DNA of 64,000 bases from Rhopalosiphum padi (GCF_020882245.1 NC_083598.1:6689178-6753177); one strand, 5' to 3'. Counted from the first letter of the stretch, positions 28,703 to 43,639 are shown. Notes: generated from the sequence alone by a model not told the origin. Made by a program: numbers and translations.

Positions 28703-29341
28703 GACGCAAACCGGGCATATCACATGGGCGCGATCGGCCGCAGCCGGAACCGGAAACGACAAGCGTACGCGAATGACGAAAAGGGGCTGCGTGAGGTAAT
28801 ATGGGTGACGGAGGGTCGCGAACAGACACTGTCACGCGTATTCACCACTGACACTGACGACGAAACGGATCGGAACGCAACGGTCGTGGACCACGGGATG
28901 CTTGGACGGCGACGTGTACGCGCGCCAACGATGCCGACAGACGACTGTCCGGTGCGCGGCAGAGCTTGTTGCTGCGTTCGCCACACGATTTCGTACACGC
29001 ACACCGCGCCAATGTCGCGCGACCGCCGGAGCACGTGTCCCGCCGCCGACGCGTTCACGAACGCCGACGAAGCGGTTACCGAACTTGTGAGCATAATACT
29101 ATACCGAACCCGAAGTTTCGTAATATTATTATTGTAGTCTTCCGCCTATTTTTCGTTCTCTATAATACCTCTCTCGTTTCCCCGCCAACCCGTCGACGGT
29201 CGGTGTTCGCAAACCGAATTAATACACCGCACCCCGGACCGTCTCGCCCGTCGGAAATGTGCACTCGTCTTATGCATCGTCCTCCATGCTATCGTAAAAA
29301 CCGTATTATTAACATTATCATTATGGTCGTTATTGTAATAC

Positions 29342-29368
29342 ATATATATATATACACACACACACACA
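29342..29368. repeat. (AT)n(AC)n compound microsatellite
   Basis: An AT tract passes into AC units immediately beyond the CpG-rich island. Confidence 0.9.
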
Positions 29369-32300
29369 TTGAGGTTGGTACACCTATAACTACCTATAAG
29401 TATACGGTTTATTATTTCGGTTTCGTGGCCGGTTCTTTTTTATCGTACGCGGTAATGGGTTTTATTTTGCCGAAATCATATTATTATTTTCTTCGAAAAC
29501 GTCGTCATCGTTTTCGCTTTTCTCCAAAAATACGTCGGTGTGTCCCCGAATGGAACAATTCTTGTAATAATATAACGCATAAATTCTAAGTATAATTAGC
29601 GTATTCGCTGATGTATTTTCGAACAGAACTAATCAGTTGCACAAATATTAGGTCGGTAGAGAGTGATATATTATTATTTATTAATAAGATAAGACCCCGT
29701 GAATTACGAATATACGAATATAGATGTTCATAATATCGTGTTTTTATAATTTGTTTATTATACCAAAGATTTAGATTTAGACTAATTATTTCTAAGTTAG
29801 TTGAGTAAACACAGTTTACTTCTAATGTGGTGATAATAAACAAAATACTTACGAGATATAACATGTTATATATTAACAAATCTGTTACGAAATAATTAAT
29901 GTAGTCATATTTTTTACAAAACAAAAATCACCTACTATGTAAGTAGCGATGTAACGTTCAATATTTAAAAAATAATTTTAATAGCTTCCCTCTGTCTATA
30001 CGTCCGATATAAACGCCCCTCGTATAACATCACAATAATTTAAACATTTATCAATGTGAATATTAAATTATGAATGTAGGTATACTTTATTTTAAGTTTA
30101 AAAAAAAATTATAACTATTAGTGTTTTAGGTATAGGGTTATACTACACTTACTCCCTTCACAATTCAAAAAATAAAAATTTTAATTACATGGTACGAATT
30201 CTCATAACCGTAAAATGTATCCGTTGTTTAACAATATTTCACTTTTAAATCAATAAATTGCTTACGTAAATTGATTCTCAAGCTTTCAGTAGATACTAAA
30301 ATTTTTACCAAATACAGACTATAAAAATGATTACAAAAAAAAAGGATTTTCCACGTATTCCTAACAATAAAGTGTATTTTTACTGACATAATTACCTATG
30401 TTAAGTAATACCTTTTAAACTTTTATTATTAAAATATAAATCGTATGTGTATTGAATATTTTTACTTTATATACAATACGAATTGTCTCATTTATTACTC
30501 GTGATTTATGTCATATATTATGTACATATTATCGAACATGTCTTGCCAACAACGTGTAAAATATTGTTTATAAATCCACTGATATACTCGTATTGCTTTA
30601 TTTGATATAAATGTAGATACGATGAATACATAATATATATCATGTATCAAAATGTGTCAGTGACCAGTGTGTTTTATTTTGATTTACGCCATTAGGGCAT
30701 GTTGAAAAGCAAAACTTGCTAATATAGTAAATTAGTAAACCGGTAGGCAATACTTGATCCATTTCATAGTAAAATTATCATAAATTAACAATATTGTCTA
30801 TTTTGTAGTTCTATCTACATTGTATCCAATCATATAATAAATGCGATATTTGTTTAACCATTTAATATTCATGCACACTTTGTCATTTATTTTGTTAATC
30901 AAGAAATCAGCTTAACTATCGATTGAAGCGTTTATATTTTAACGTTTATCATCATAGTATTATTAAAAATTTCTATGACCTCATTTTATCACTCCGAAAT
31001 CCTAACAAACTAAAAATAAATTCAATATTTTAATTTTTATACCTATAATAATTAATTATTCTTATAAATAATATAAGAGATTATTAAACGTATAGACATC
31101 TGGTTTTGGACTTATTCGTAAATTAGGATGATAAATATTAATTTAAAAAAAATGATTTATTCATTTTGTATCAAACTATTAATCTAAATTGAGAATAAAC
31201 AATATTTTAAAAAATAAACTTTACAGATAACCGACATTTTACAAATCCTAAATTAACAACTGAACATTAGTATACACACACACGCACATGCACATGTAGA
31301 ATATATTATATGCCAATATGTATTACAAAATATTCAATAAGCAATAAGCATAATACGTTTTCAAGTTTCTATTTATTTATTTTTAATTAATTTTTTTTAG
31401 ACTTATATTATTACTTATTTTTCTTTTCAAACATACATTGCACATGCACATATCATTATAATAAAATGTAGATGAACTAACGTTGTATATATTTCCATAA
31501 ATATTTAATTCCATAATTGACCATTTAGAATTAAAATAGATCAACATTCCGAATACACTATTAGTTTGTTTTTTTTTTTAATATTCTAGCCTACAAATAA
31601 TATTGGTTTTTGCTGACTTTTTATGGTTGACGTTCAGTACCCAATTATAGTAATTACTATATGTCTATATAGTCATCCTCTGGTGATTCGGAGATAACTA
31701 GATAATATTGTCTTTTACTATTTATATCTCATTGCTATAGATTTAGGTAGGAACACTAAGAACACAAATTAGTGAAAACGTAATCCAAATGTTGTTTTCA
31801 ATTAATTTCGATCTCGACAGTATCTACTAAGTTAATTGCTGACTCATTCCAACCGATAAATTATAATAATTTGTAAATAATAGAACGTAAGCGTATTTTA
31901 TCCTAACACACACCGACAAGAAGAGCAGAAATTAAAACGTGTAGCTTAATATCAATAATTCAAATGTGTGTAGTTTATGTACATGAGTTAAAAATAATAA
32001 AAATAAAAAGGTTAGGTTATCGAAGCCTACAGCAGCTTGTCAATGGCCCCTTCAATATAGTTCAACCAAGACGTTGAAACTTGAAAAACCTATACATTTT
32101 CATTGATACCAAAATATAATATTATAATATTACCATTGAAACTATATCTTCATTAAATCGCAATACTTAAAAAAGTTAATATACATTTAGTTAAATTAAA
32201 ATAACTTGTATTGTAAATGCATAGACTGTTAATGACCTAAAAATTAAAAGTTTTATTTCTAATAAAAATAAATAAGCCGCAGAAAATATTGAGCGGATAT

Positions 32301-32727
32301 CTGCCACAATTAATCAAAATATTTAGTTACCTACATTTTGTATTACGTGTAATAGATTCAGGAACCAATCGACAACGGCCGTTTCTCCATAGATAGGGTT
32401 GGTCAAGTCTTTCATCAGTGGTAAGTTTTGAGAAACCATAAATAGAAAACTACTCTTTTTTATCAATGTATTCATTGTCTTCATAAATTTATAACACTTA
32501 TAACAATACTATGCTATTATATATACGGCACGGGAATTCGTAGACCACAGACCACAGTCAATACGGTGATAATTCTTAGAACCATCGCTGTGAGAAAAAA
32601 TGTGATTTTTGAAATTAATTTAATACAAAACACATTTTATAGCACAGAATCATAGGTAGCAAGGCGGCATAGGTAGCTAAGGAATCTCGTATGGTATTTG
32701 AGTATCGTATTGCGTGTACAAGTTCCA

Positions 32728-32754
32728 CGTGTTGGCATACGCATGATTTTCCAC
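32728..32754 (+). repeat. Dispersed repeat copy B
   Basis: This is the second copy of the motif at 19205-19227, with a CATG insertion between the CGTGTTGGCATACG and ATTTTCCAC blocks. Nothing else in the neighbourhood identifies the parent element. Confidence 0.4.
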
Positions 32755-35506
32755 AGCACATTTTAGAATTCAACATAAAAATATAAAAATAATTGTTTTC
32801 GAAAGTTTGATAAACATTGTTACTCGTTGTCGAGAAAAATAATGCGTATTGTAGAAAATCCTATAGAGACATCGATATACACCTTTATATTACGATTGCT
32901 TCATCTGATCCCGCGATTAACAGCCAAACAGGCCACTTCAATGACGCTAAAGTTCTAGTTATTATGCTACTGAACTACTAATAATATGTTTAGTTAGATA
33001 ATATATTAAGTCTGTGTTTCATTCTATAGATATTATATTTTTTAGAACTATATAAATCGTACAAAAGTACTAAACATACAATATCAATAAAAAATAGGTT
33101 ATAATTTTATAAAATATTAACATAAGTTAATATTATTTGTAATTTGAAATAATAATGATTATTTATAATTTATAATATTTATAAAAAAATATGTAAGTAC
33201 TTAAAAATATTAGCACCTTGTAATATGAATGATTTATTTATATTATTTTTATGTATATGATACGTACATTATAAAATATTAATATCAGTGCAACATTGAA
33301 TATATATGTATTAGTTATTAGTATAGCCAGTATAGGTATATTTAGTTTATATTTATATCATACAGTATACATTTTATCAGGTAAGCAACACGCCAACTAA
33401 GATTTGTCAATAATACAAAATGCATCTGTTAAATAAATGTAATTTATCTTTAAAATAAATATTTAATATATTAAAATAAACATACATATTTTTAAAACTA
33501 AAATTATCGAGTGATGTATTTTACTCATTAAAAGTTTCCTTGTTCATTGTATTTCAATGATTACAAATATTTCATTTTATTTAAATTATACACGTTTTAC
33601 CTTCGCTCATTTAAATAATGATAATTTGATAATAAAATATCAACAACTCAATACACACATTATTTTTTTAGTTAATTATCTGTTTTGCTCATGTAGATTA
33701 TAAAAATGTGTTCACATGATAATTTGTTAATTTTAATAATATTGTTCAAGCTTTGGCCTTTGGGTCTAAATCATTATAATTGATTTTGAATAATAATTAG
33801 TTTATTATTGTATTTAGTTTTCGAAACATTAATGGTTTTACCATTTTGAAACGCTATAAGTTGCTTTATATAGTCTTTAAAATACGTTTCAATTCAAATA
33901 TTTAATAATATCTTATGATTATTTCGCTTGCGGCCTAAGACGTTTCTATTATTATTATTATTATTATTGTTAGCATATTAAGCCTTACGGCAATCGGTCA
34001 AAACAGTTTAAAACGTAATAACTAATAACTATAATATAATAATATAAGAGTTTTGATTCTATCTTGTGGAAAATATTTTAAATATAGATAGGAACACAAA
34101 TTTTAAAGTTCTAACTACTCTACTTGGTATAATGTAAATTCTATATTATGCAGATTTTACTCGACTTAAGTTGGAAAAAATCATCACAATAAGATTTTAA
34201 TTTATATAATGTAAATACATTTTATTTATACGTAGATGTTTGGTGAGAATTTATCGTAATAAGAGTTATAATTTACAAGAATATTTAATTAATTTCCTTA
34301 ATTGCTTGTTATACTATTTTCAAAACAGTAAAATAATTATAGACGACCATTCGCATAAGTATAATATATGTAAGATCATCATTTAAAATTACAATTCCTA
34401 ATTAAATGATTTCAATTACCTTAATCATAAACCTAATATGCCACTATTACATTTTGCGTCAATCAGTCGATATCGACAATATAATTTGTTACAATAATAC
34501 CGGTGGGCGAGAAAAGGTGCTTTGATTGACATAGGGATTTAGAGTTTGAATGGGACTCCCATAATCAAATGATGTACAAAGTATTATATAGACATTATTA
34601 TAATTTATGACATTGACATATTGATTACTAACAAGCCACAAGGATTTAAATATTTAATTATGCGTTTCATCCAATCGTTGTTACGTATTTAATTCAAATG
34701 TTAACCAAATCATAATAAATAACATAATCAAAATATAAATTAATCAAATTCTCAACTATACAAGCAAATTCGTAATAATGAAATCAAAAACAAAATAAGT
34801 GATATTCAAATTCTAAAAACTTTTTGTGTATGTATGCTCAATATGCTGTTATGTAAAAATAATAACTGATATTAACCCTCACTAACCCTGAATGGAAATA
34901 AAATATTATAACACTACTTTTTTAACATTTTCAGTTATATTGCATTTTATGGTGATGTGATTTTGAGGGCAGATGGTAAAATAGAGAGAGAAAAGCATCT
35001 TTATATCAGATATCTTTTATATTATCAGTTGAAATGGAATAATTCTGATTCAATATTAGTAAACCGATTTCATTTATCGTCAGATACGATTTTAGTAATC
35101 AAAACACTGGATTTTACCAAAATTTTTTGGTATGAAAATAGTCACTAAACTATATATGGCTGAACTGAATCATAGTCGACGAAATATGAATTTACATAAA
35201 TTCTATATTTTTCTAGTAATGTTTGTCCAATTTTAATTTAATCTAAAAATTGTTTTGTCCAATATTATTCACTTTAGCCCAAATATTTTAAATCAATTTG
35301 TTACCTAAATAATATTATGTCCTTGTATGAATTACACAGCATGATACGTGAGTAGAGCTGTTTGCTAACGTTTATGGTATGAATAAATTATTTCTTTTTA
35401 TTAGGTGATGTTTTTTCACAGAGGTTGGCTAAGTTGTTTTATTGGGATACAACATTTTAAATTCGGATCGGAGTGATGAATGTATCGGTTTTAAAATAAT
35501 GTATTT

Positions 35507-35525
35507 TGTGTGTGTGTGTGTGTGT
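35507..35525. repeat. (TG)n microsatellite
   Basis: About nine TG units in AT-rich sequence. Confidence 0.9.
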
Positions 35526-36219
35526 CTGACGTCATCTATAGGTAAGTATGATGAAATTTTTTTGTGTGAATAAAATATTAAAAAGCTTAACATTTTGATA
35601 AAAGGATTCTTGTTGTAAATTATTTTGGCAGCAATAATTACAGTAACAAGTATCGAAAAGAGAGTTATATTTTTTTTCAATTCAAATTTAATAAAATCTT
35701 TCATAACAGTAACTTACCATATGACAAGGCTCACTCGAAATTATTTACGAACAATTTTAAAATTTAAACGATCTTTTATAAAAATATTATTGTTGCCATG
35801 ATATAACAATGTATTTTTTTTGACTGTATGATATAGCTCGCAGATTTAATCATTCTCTTTACAATCCTTACTTATAGTTTCTAAATTCATGATTGTTAAT
35901 TTATGATTTTAAATGATTTTTTTTACGATGGTGGTCTAAAGTTAATTTGAAATATAAATTAGACTTAATAAGATTTAGCTAAAAGTTTTTATATGAAACC
36001 GTGTTCGGATCTAATATCCTAAAACCGTTATTTTACCCAGTTTTTTGAGTATCCAAGATTCTTTGTAAAAACTAATCAATGCACGTAAAGTCACGGAAAT
36101 TGTATCTCGTTTTACAGATAACGTTAAGGATTCTTACAGTCAAGTCAAAATTTAAAAATAAAAAAACCCACCACGTTTAATAATTGGACGCCTGTGATAT
36201 GGTAAAAAAAAAAATAACA

Positions 36220-36540
36220 ACATGAAAACGATGTCGGTCTTGCGATCGTACGATATCACAACACGACGACGGACAAAGGGCATTTTCGACGTGGCCCGAA
36301 AATCGGCTTTCGTATGACACACATACGATAAAAGTGGCGGCGGCAGTGACAGTGATGTTTGTATTTTATCGAGTGGCGGCGTGTACATAGTACATGTATT
36401 ATTATTATTATTATACGACTACGCGCGACTGTTCCGCTTTTATGATTCCATTACGCGCGCACACCGCCGGTTGGCCGAGAAAGTTGTTGTTGTCGAATCG
36501 CCGCGACGGTCGACGATGATAAATCTCCGAATCGCGAGCA
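36220..36540. promoter_or_regulatory. CpG-rich patch, possible promoter or enhancer
   Basis: This is a local rise in CpG with GGCGGCGGC-type words and several CGACGACG motifs, interrupted by an ATT array. Open frames on both strands are short and unrecognised. No start-donor combination stands out. Confidence 0.2.
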
Positions 36541-39500
36541 TGTCCATACTAAAAATAAAATAATAAAATAATGATAATAACGATAATGGTAAAACAAAAA
36601 CAAAAATGAAAAATAATAAAACCGATGGCACACCAAGTATATAATATATGAATTCACCTAATCGTATAGGTATGCTCGCTATTAGATATTACGCTGTCCG
36701 TTATCATTATCGTGGGCGTAAGCATTATGTGATGTGGTTAGGTGGCGTGTTTGATTTTTTCCCAAGTACCTACTGTTTATTATTACTATCGATTGTCAGT
36801 ATCCGTCTGATCGTCTAACGTGATTTGTATGCACATACGCGTGAGAGAAAATATATATGCACGACATCATTATCAATAATGATATTAAAACTATAATTCA
36901 AATTGTAATATGCTATGTTATAAACTCACTGCTCAGGTATGTATACGACATAAAAATTCAAATATTTTTCATTAAATTATTCATTATATTTTTTACAGTA
37001 ATCATAGTTAATACAAATAGCAATAATAAATGTGTTTTGGTTATTTAAAACATTTACTTATCTACTATAATTTCCTAGAAAAACCATTAAGCGAATTTTC
37101 CACCACGTGACCAATTATTAAGTATAAAAAAATTATACACTGGGTTAATTTTTCTTGAATATTGTTTTTCTTTCTCCCCGCTAATAACGTCATAGCTTCC
37201 ACGTGTTGGAATTTCTTCCCTCCGCAACGTTTCCATCTCAAATCTCAATACCTACTATTGTCAGTGTTGTGTTGTGTCTATACCTATTTACGAAAACTAC
37301 TCCATCATTATTATCTCATATAATAATACAAACAAACAAGTTAATGAGTATTAAAAAAATATTTTCGTCCAAGATGTAACATAATAACATACCTATACGT
37401 CTATAAAAAATACACTCATCTATAGATAAATAGTAAATATAGTTATTCTCTTTTTCTTTAATATAATCTCTCATTTTGATTGAATTATTCTTACATTTCA
37501 CACTGTTGAATAATATTTTTCTATTTTATAATAATTTTACATTGCATTATTTTCGGTTGTGTCGCTATATGCCAACCGCAAGGAATTATGACATAATATT
37601 ATATATTATACATTTTAATATTAATGTATTTATGCCTTATGGTACCTACCACTTAGGTAGTTAGGTATCAAAAGTTAGCTGCCAGCCTCAAACAATACGT
37701 TTGATGGTAATATATTTTGTTTTAATATAAAATTAATGCAATTTATGTTTCTTTCGTTTATATATGATTTTGTGACTTCACAGCAATATTATGAGAAGAA
37801 CCATGTATGTACTCGAATAAATTGTTATTGTATATAAGCTAAATTACTGTTAATGATGACAACCATAAGCTGTATAATAATAATATAATCATTTTGTAAA
37901 TATAATTCCCATGTTCTACATAGATAGCATTACTCACTGTATATGAATAAAATAAAAAAAAATAGTTTTAATATTGAAATGCGCATCATCGTACAAATTG
38001 TACAACATAGTATTATATTGAACAAACATAAAACGCATTCATAAATTGCTTAATCTGCACCTCTGAGTAGGAGCTGAGATTAGGGCTTTCGTACAGTCTT
38101 GCACTGTGGTCGGGAGATTTATACAACTCATGTTTCTGTGATTCCAAATAATTTTACTCAATAACATCATTGCGTTACGTACGTCGATAGTAAATAATAT
38201 AATGGTGACTTGAATGAGCATATATTGCAATCGAAACACAAAAAAGATTTAATTTAGTCTATTTTGTAATCGAATTTTGTCTGTTTGTTTAGTTTGGTAA
38301 ATCGAAATAAGTTCGTTACAACGTGGTTATTACCTGTGAAAATTATGTGTACAATAATTTGCACACTAATAAGTTACATTTTACATATGTTTGGCGGTAG
38401 AATGAACGTGGTGAGTGCTGTACAGTGTGCGTATACGAAGAGAAATCGCCCCAGACTTGCACCAGTCTCAAACACTCGAACTATTAATTTACACTGTATG
38501 TCTCTGGCTCTGCAATGGAGTTGGTTTACGAGTGTTTTATTTTATTTGCAGCTAGAACTTACGTGCCAGGGATCGAAACCGGTTTTTCGAGAACTGGTTA
38601 AAACCTCAGTTTTTAATTTTTCAATACAGTAACCGAAAGCTTTAAAAACCATGGGTTATGAGTTATAACTGAAACCTAAGAATTAAAAAACTGTTCGCAA
38701 AACCGATTATAACTTATATCGGCTTATTCAAATGATGTAAATATTTACAGTTCTAGATAAAATAAGTAATTTCATATGAAGGGAATATTATATATATTTG
38801 AATTTATTAGTTTATTATTTTAGTTCACCTGACTGTGTGAAAACGTGGACTTTCTCGTGAAAATGTTTTTATTAATATTACGGCTTTCTGGTAATAGATC
38901 AGAGAAGTAGAAGTAAAATAATATCATAGTTGTATAGATGAGACAATCCGATTGACGGCAGTCCAAATATGATATTATACACACTCATACGTGTATCGAT
39001 GTCGGAGGAAAATATTATAAGTACCTATTTTGTTAAAATAAAATATAAAATACGGTTCATTCCGTTCATCATTAATCGCTCATCGCTGCACGGTGTACCT
39101 ACACTGTGATCCCGGTCGGTAACTGTCGGGAGCGTCATCATAGTCTTCCGTACGTTTTAAATATCAAAATTCCATATATTCTGGTTGAAGGCTGCATGTT
39201 AAAATCGTTTAGGGTCTTTTCGGCATATTGGTGACGTGGTGAATGGGTTAAGCGCAATGCAGTGGAAGTGGAGCAAGTAACTTTATAGATGATTTGGGCC
39301 AGTCATTATTTTTACAGATAACTACCCCAAAAAACCCAACCTTACACAGTTGATTAATTAATTATTAACACATAAGATATAATATATTCTATAAAAAAAA
39401 TTTAAATATAAAATCAGTCCATCAATGACTATTTATTAAAAATATTATAAACATTAAAATAATTAATTCTACACAGTTTTATGATTCTGATCACTACCAA

Positions 39501-41233
39501 CGAGGTAACTATACGCATGAAATAAAAAATACTCAATACTAGCTATGATGGATCGTATTTTAACTATAAATATTCATATCTTAACAAAAAAAGTATTAAC
39601 ATTTTTGGGATTATCATTTTTTAATGTAAAAAAAATCCAATTTCGAATAATTAATTTACAATAATAAATTATAATTATTTAAAATTTTATAGGTACAGTA
39701 GTGTAAGATTAAAGCTTGTTAAGTAATAGGAAACAATTAAGCAATGCTTTTAATATAACTTTAAACTATACTTATAACTAATAAAATATATGATACACGT
39801 TAGAAATTATTCAATTTTCAAATGTGAAATTAAAAATGTATGCTGTTATGATATAAAAATAGTAAAAAACTTTAAAATATAAATATAAAAAGAAAGAAAA
39901 ATATATTTTCAAAAACGTTTCGATTTCTTTTAGAGTAAGTGTGTGTTTACTGTTAAAAAAATTATCCAGTTTTTTTATCCAACTATAAAAAAAAATATTT
40001 TAAAATTTTCCATTCTAATGTACATATAAATATATAACCATATAAGTATAATAACATAGATATTGGTTTCAAAAATTGAGCATCTGCCCACGCGCTACAC
40101 GTAGTTCAGCAATAAGTGAAACACAAAAATTCTATCACCAAACCGTTTACGGTAATTTTTCCTTTTTAATGTATATTTCGTATATAATGTATGTTATTAT
40201 GGTTTCTCCGATACTACAGATTGTATGTGTTACAATCATACATACCTTCTCTACATTTTATAAAGGAATAAAAACGATAAAAATCTACATAGATAATACG
40301 TACGTTATGTACTCTTAAATTGTCTTAGTAAGTATACGTGTACAGCCACACCATAGTTGGTAAACATAAGGTATTTCATTACATATTACACCTAATATGA
40401 AACTCGTATAATAATTTAATACTTAAAAAAAAACAACGTTTACACTAAAGCTGTCATTTTACCACGTTCAGCCATATATAATATTGAATTACGTACATGG
40501 TACGAAAATATTAAATATTTAATAGACAACAATTATTGGCTAGTATGGTCATTGATCAACGGTTTCCGCTGACGTTTAATTATGTGCAATAGCTGTTAGC
40601 TTTTATAAAAATATTGCCCATATTATGCGTTACGTTTAATTCATTTTAATGATGCGCCTTCGGTGTTAAACGTGCACAAATGTTTTGGTACTTGCAGATG
40701 ACGTATAATATAACGATAAACCCGTTTTGGATGGTTTGAAATATCCAAAACGGACCAAACGTATTCTATTATTTCTGGTTGATATCTTTTATTCTTCTGT
40801 ACGCATTTAAAGTTAATAATATTGATTACATTTGTAGGTATTATGTTCAGTCGATGTATAACTAATGAGCTTGAAAAATACACCATGATAATAACAATGA
40901 ATTTATTTAATAATATCATGTAGAAATGTAGATATTATGATATTCATAAAATCAAGGCATGTGATAAATTTTATGAATATAAATAATAAATATTTTTCAC
41001 ACTATTTAATATATTTTAAATAATAATTCGTACTTTTTTTTCATCATTAATTATCATTTAATACATAATAATTATGTAACTTGAAAATATTGCTATTACG
41101 TATTAATGTATTATAAAATAATATTGTAGAATGATGAATATAACACTGACGAGGCATATTTACCGAATGCGAAGAGAACATCAAATATAAGTATATAATT
41201 GGTAGACAATTAAATTTATATCAAATTTTCTAT

Positions 41234-41253
41234 TGTGTGTGTGTGTGTGTGTG
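41234..41253. repeat. (TG)n microsatellite
   Basis: About ten TG units in AT-rich sequence. Confidence 0.9.
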
Positions 41254-41744
41254 AAATAAGCAAATTATAAATAATAGACAAGAAGACATATTAATATTGT
41301 CGAATAGGAAATTGTAAATATTACTCAACACCGGTATAAAATAGGAAAAGAAGACACGTGGATCGCTAAATAACGATATCAATGCACTAGAAAAAAAAGT
41401 GAAAGGACAAAACCAACCTAGGCATGCAGAATAAATCAAATTATAATAAATCTACTAGTCCTACGATGATTGAACTCGTGAACTGCATATATATTATATG
41501 CGTCGATAAGTATGATGTCAATCATCCATGTTATGTTTATATATTATTATAATCAGTTTGTTATATTAACTTTCAAAACCTAGGACTTACATTTTTGATT
41601 GTGCTAACCATTTTTTTTTTGTAACTAATAGATAACCAGCATAAAATATGATTTTTTTTTTTATAAAATATTAAGCTACAAATTCTGAAATTATGGTTAC
41701 AAAATTAATGGTTACAAAAGCGATCTTCAATTAAAATTTATATT

Positions 41745-41846
41745 TAGTGGTGCTAGAACGATCCCATCTCATACTATAAAATAAAACAAAATACGCCCAG
41801 CAGATATATTAAGATGGCCTGTATTTTCACTCGTATGCCACCACTA
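41745..41846. mobile_element. Possible 102-bp element with short inverted ends
   Basis: The left end TAGTGGTGCTAGAACGA and the reverse complement of the right end, TAGTGGTGGCATACGAG, share a perfect 8-bp start and further identity if one base is shifted. Flanks are T-rich on both sides but no exact target duplication is visible. It could be a very short MITE or coincidence. Confidence 0.3.
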
Positions 41847-42690
41847 TTTTATCAGTGAGATGACTCAATTAAAAGGATAAATCAATAAATAATACTATCA
41901 TCAGTTTTACTTTAAAAATTAAATAAAATTGTCTAAAAAATTTTTTATCCGTCATTCGTTCAATCTGACGCGTACGTGATATTGATAAATAAATAATAAT
42001 AATAATAAACAATATCAAATATTTTTAATTGGTGCGAATGGTGCGAGTATCTACTCTTGCAAAGTTTGGTTGACCGCAACCTCACTATAAACCTTACACT
42101 AGTATACTCTTACTTCTAGATATAGTTCTATGAACGCTACTAATAATTTATGACATTATTGGAATTTTAAATGTTTAGTATAATTCAATAATTTTAAATT
42201 ACAGAATCTTAAATTAGTTGTTTTTCGTTGATTGAACCGTTTTAAACCTATATATTATATATAATATTATAAAAGTTTTTGACGACGATATTCCTATGTT
42301 CAAATTTATATAATTTTGACTCAAAAATCTGAATGGATTAATCTAATTTCCATAAGATGATAATAAGACGTAAGCATCACTCAAATTATGAGACATTATG
42401 ATTAGGTTTTAAAATATAGTAAAGCCAATATTATATTTTGTTTAAATTAAAAATATCTTAAAGTCTAATAACAATGATAAATGAAACTATAAGATATAAA
42501 AACAATCCGTTATCGAGACTGTAGAAATTTGTTTGTTCAAGAAATAATGTATTATTTTTTATAATTTTCTTTTTACGCTAATGACAGCGATACCGAAAAT
42601 ATTATCTTATACATAACAACTTTAAAAAAAAATAGGTATAATATTTTTATATAATTTCGTTACTAAATATGCTTTAAATATAAAAAAAAA

Positions 42691-42711
42691 AAATAATAAT
42701 AATAATAATAA
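42691..42711. repeat. (AAT)n microsatellite
   Basis: About seven AAT units follow a poly-A run. Confidence 0.85.
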
Positions 42712-43639
42712 AGACGTTAATAATAAATACTTTAATAATCAACAACACAAAATTATTATGCGTTTTAATGATTTATCTGTTAAAACCTTGAAAAAATATT
42801 TTTTTTTTCTTATAAATCAGTTTACACAAGCCATACTATATTAATGATTTCAATTCAAAATATATCGTTTGACTTACGGAAAATAATATGGTATACGAAT
42901 TTATTTACGATAGTAGCATAACCAGAATTTTTAGAGTCATCAAGAAGCCATTAAGCTTTATGCTCTGTAGATAATAAATTTACAAATTAGAGGGTCATGA
43001 TAATTTTAAAACTATAGTAATAATCAATGAATTACAATTTGATATAAGATCATTATTTAGGAATATTATCCTAAATGCATAAGGTTTAACTCAGAAACCA
43101 AATACTCCTTTGAATAACAGTTTAGACGCGTTAACATTTTCTATGCATTTCCATATTAATAACTCCTGTAAAAAAGTTGGCTATTATACTCACTAAATAG
43201 GCACATAAATATAAAACTAGAAAAGTTGCTCTGCTGTTTAATAGATTTCGAGTATACCTTGTAGATCACAGTAATACATTTTTTAAATTTAATTTAAAAG
43301 GTAAATGTTCGTAATAATGTATACGAGCAGTGATTCTGAGAGAAGACGGTGTGCCAGGCTCTATTTCCAAGAATATTTAATAATGTATTGATTTGAGTAA
43401 TTTATTTTTCTATTAGACAGTAATACCGTAAGTTGAACTTAAACAATATAATTTTTGAAAATATTATCATTGTATAAATTCTATTATTAATATTGAGTTA
43501 TCATAATATTATTATATTAACTCATAACTTAATAGATAAATGATAATACAGATGTATCATAGAAAGGTGACCATAGGTTCGTTCTATAAACCGCATAACC
43601 CTTTCAGATCCATTAATGATCGGTAGAACATGATGATTT

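Larger units (their letters stand above)
28600..29300 (-). promoter_or_regulatory. CpG-rich island, likely promoter/5' UTR of the SLC16-like gene
   Basis: About 700 bases are strikingly rich in C, G and CpG compared with the AT-rich flanks. Long open frames occur on both strands here, which is expected where A/T-rich stop codons are scarce, so none is taken as a protein. Two initiator-like TCAGT words occur on the minus strand at 28853-28857 and 28847-28851, roughly 200 bases upstream of the proposed ATG pair, with no convincing TATA box. This fits a TATA-less promoter and 5' UTR. The island could also drive a plus-strand transcript; direction is inferred from the candidate exon at its edge. 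Confidence 0.45.
29369..36220. other. AT-rich non-coding stretch
   Basis: No supportable gene. It holds the repeat copy at 32728-32754, an ATT array at 33947-33968 and a TG repeat at 35507-35525. Confidence 0.5.
36541..43639. other. AT-rich non-coding stretch
   Basis: No supportable gene. It contains the possible short element at 41745-41846, TG and AAT microsatellites, and a 23-bp imperfect palindrome at 38577-38599 built on AACCGGTT. Confidence 0.5.

Noticed and set aside
28720..29137. Overlapping 137- and 124-codon frames on both strands
   Set aside because: GC-rich sequence is poor in stop codons, and both products are Arg/Ser/Thr-rich without family resemblance. Better read as promoter and 5' UTR.
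38285..38632. 115-codon plus-strand open frame with a hydrophobic middle
   Set aside because: No recognisable family and no splice or promoter context. It runs into an AACCGGTT-type palindrome that looks repetitive.
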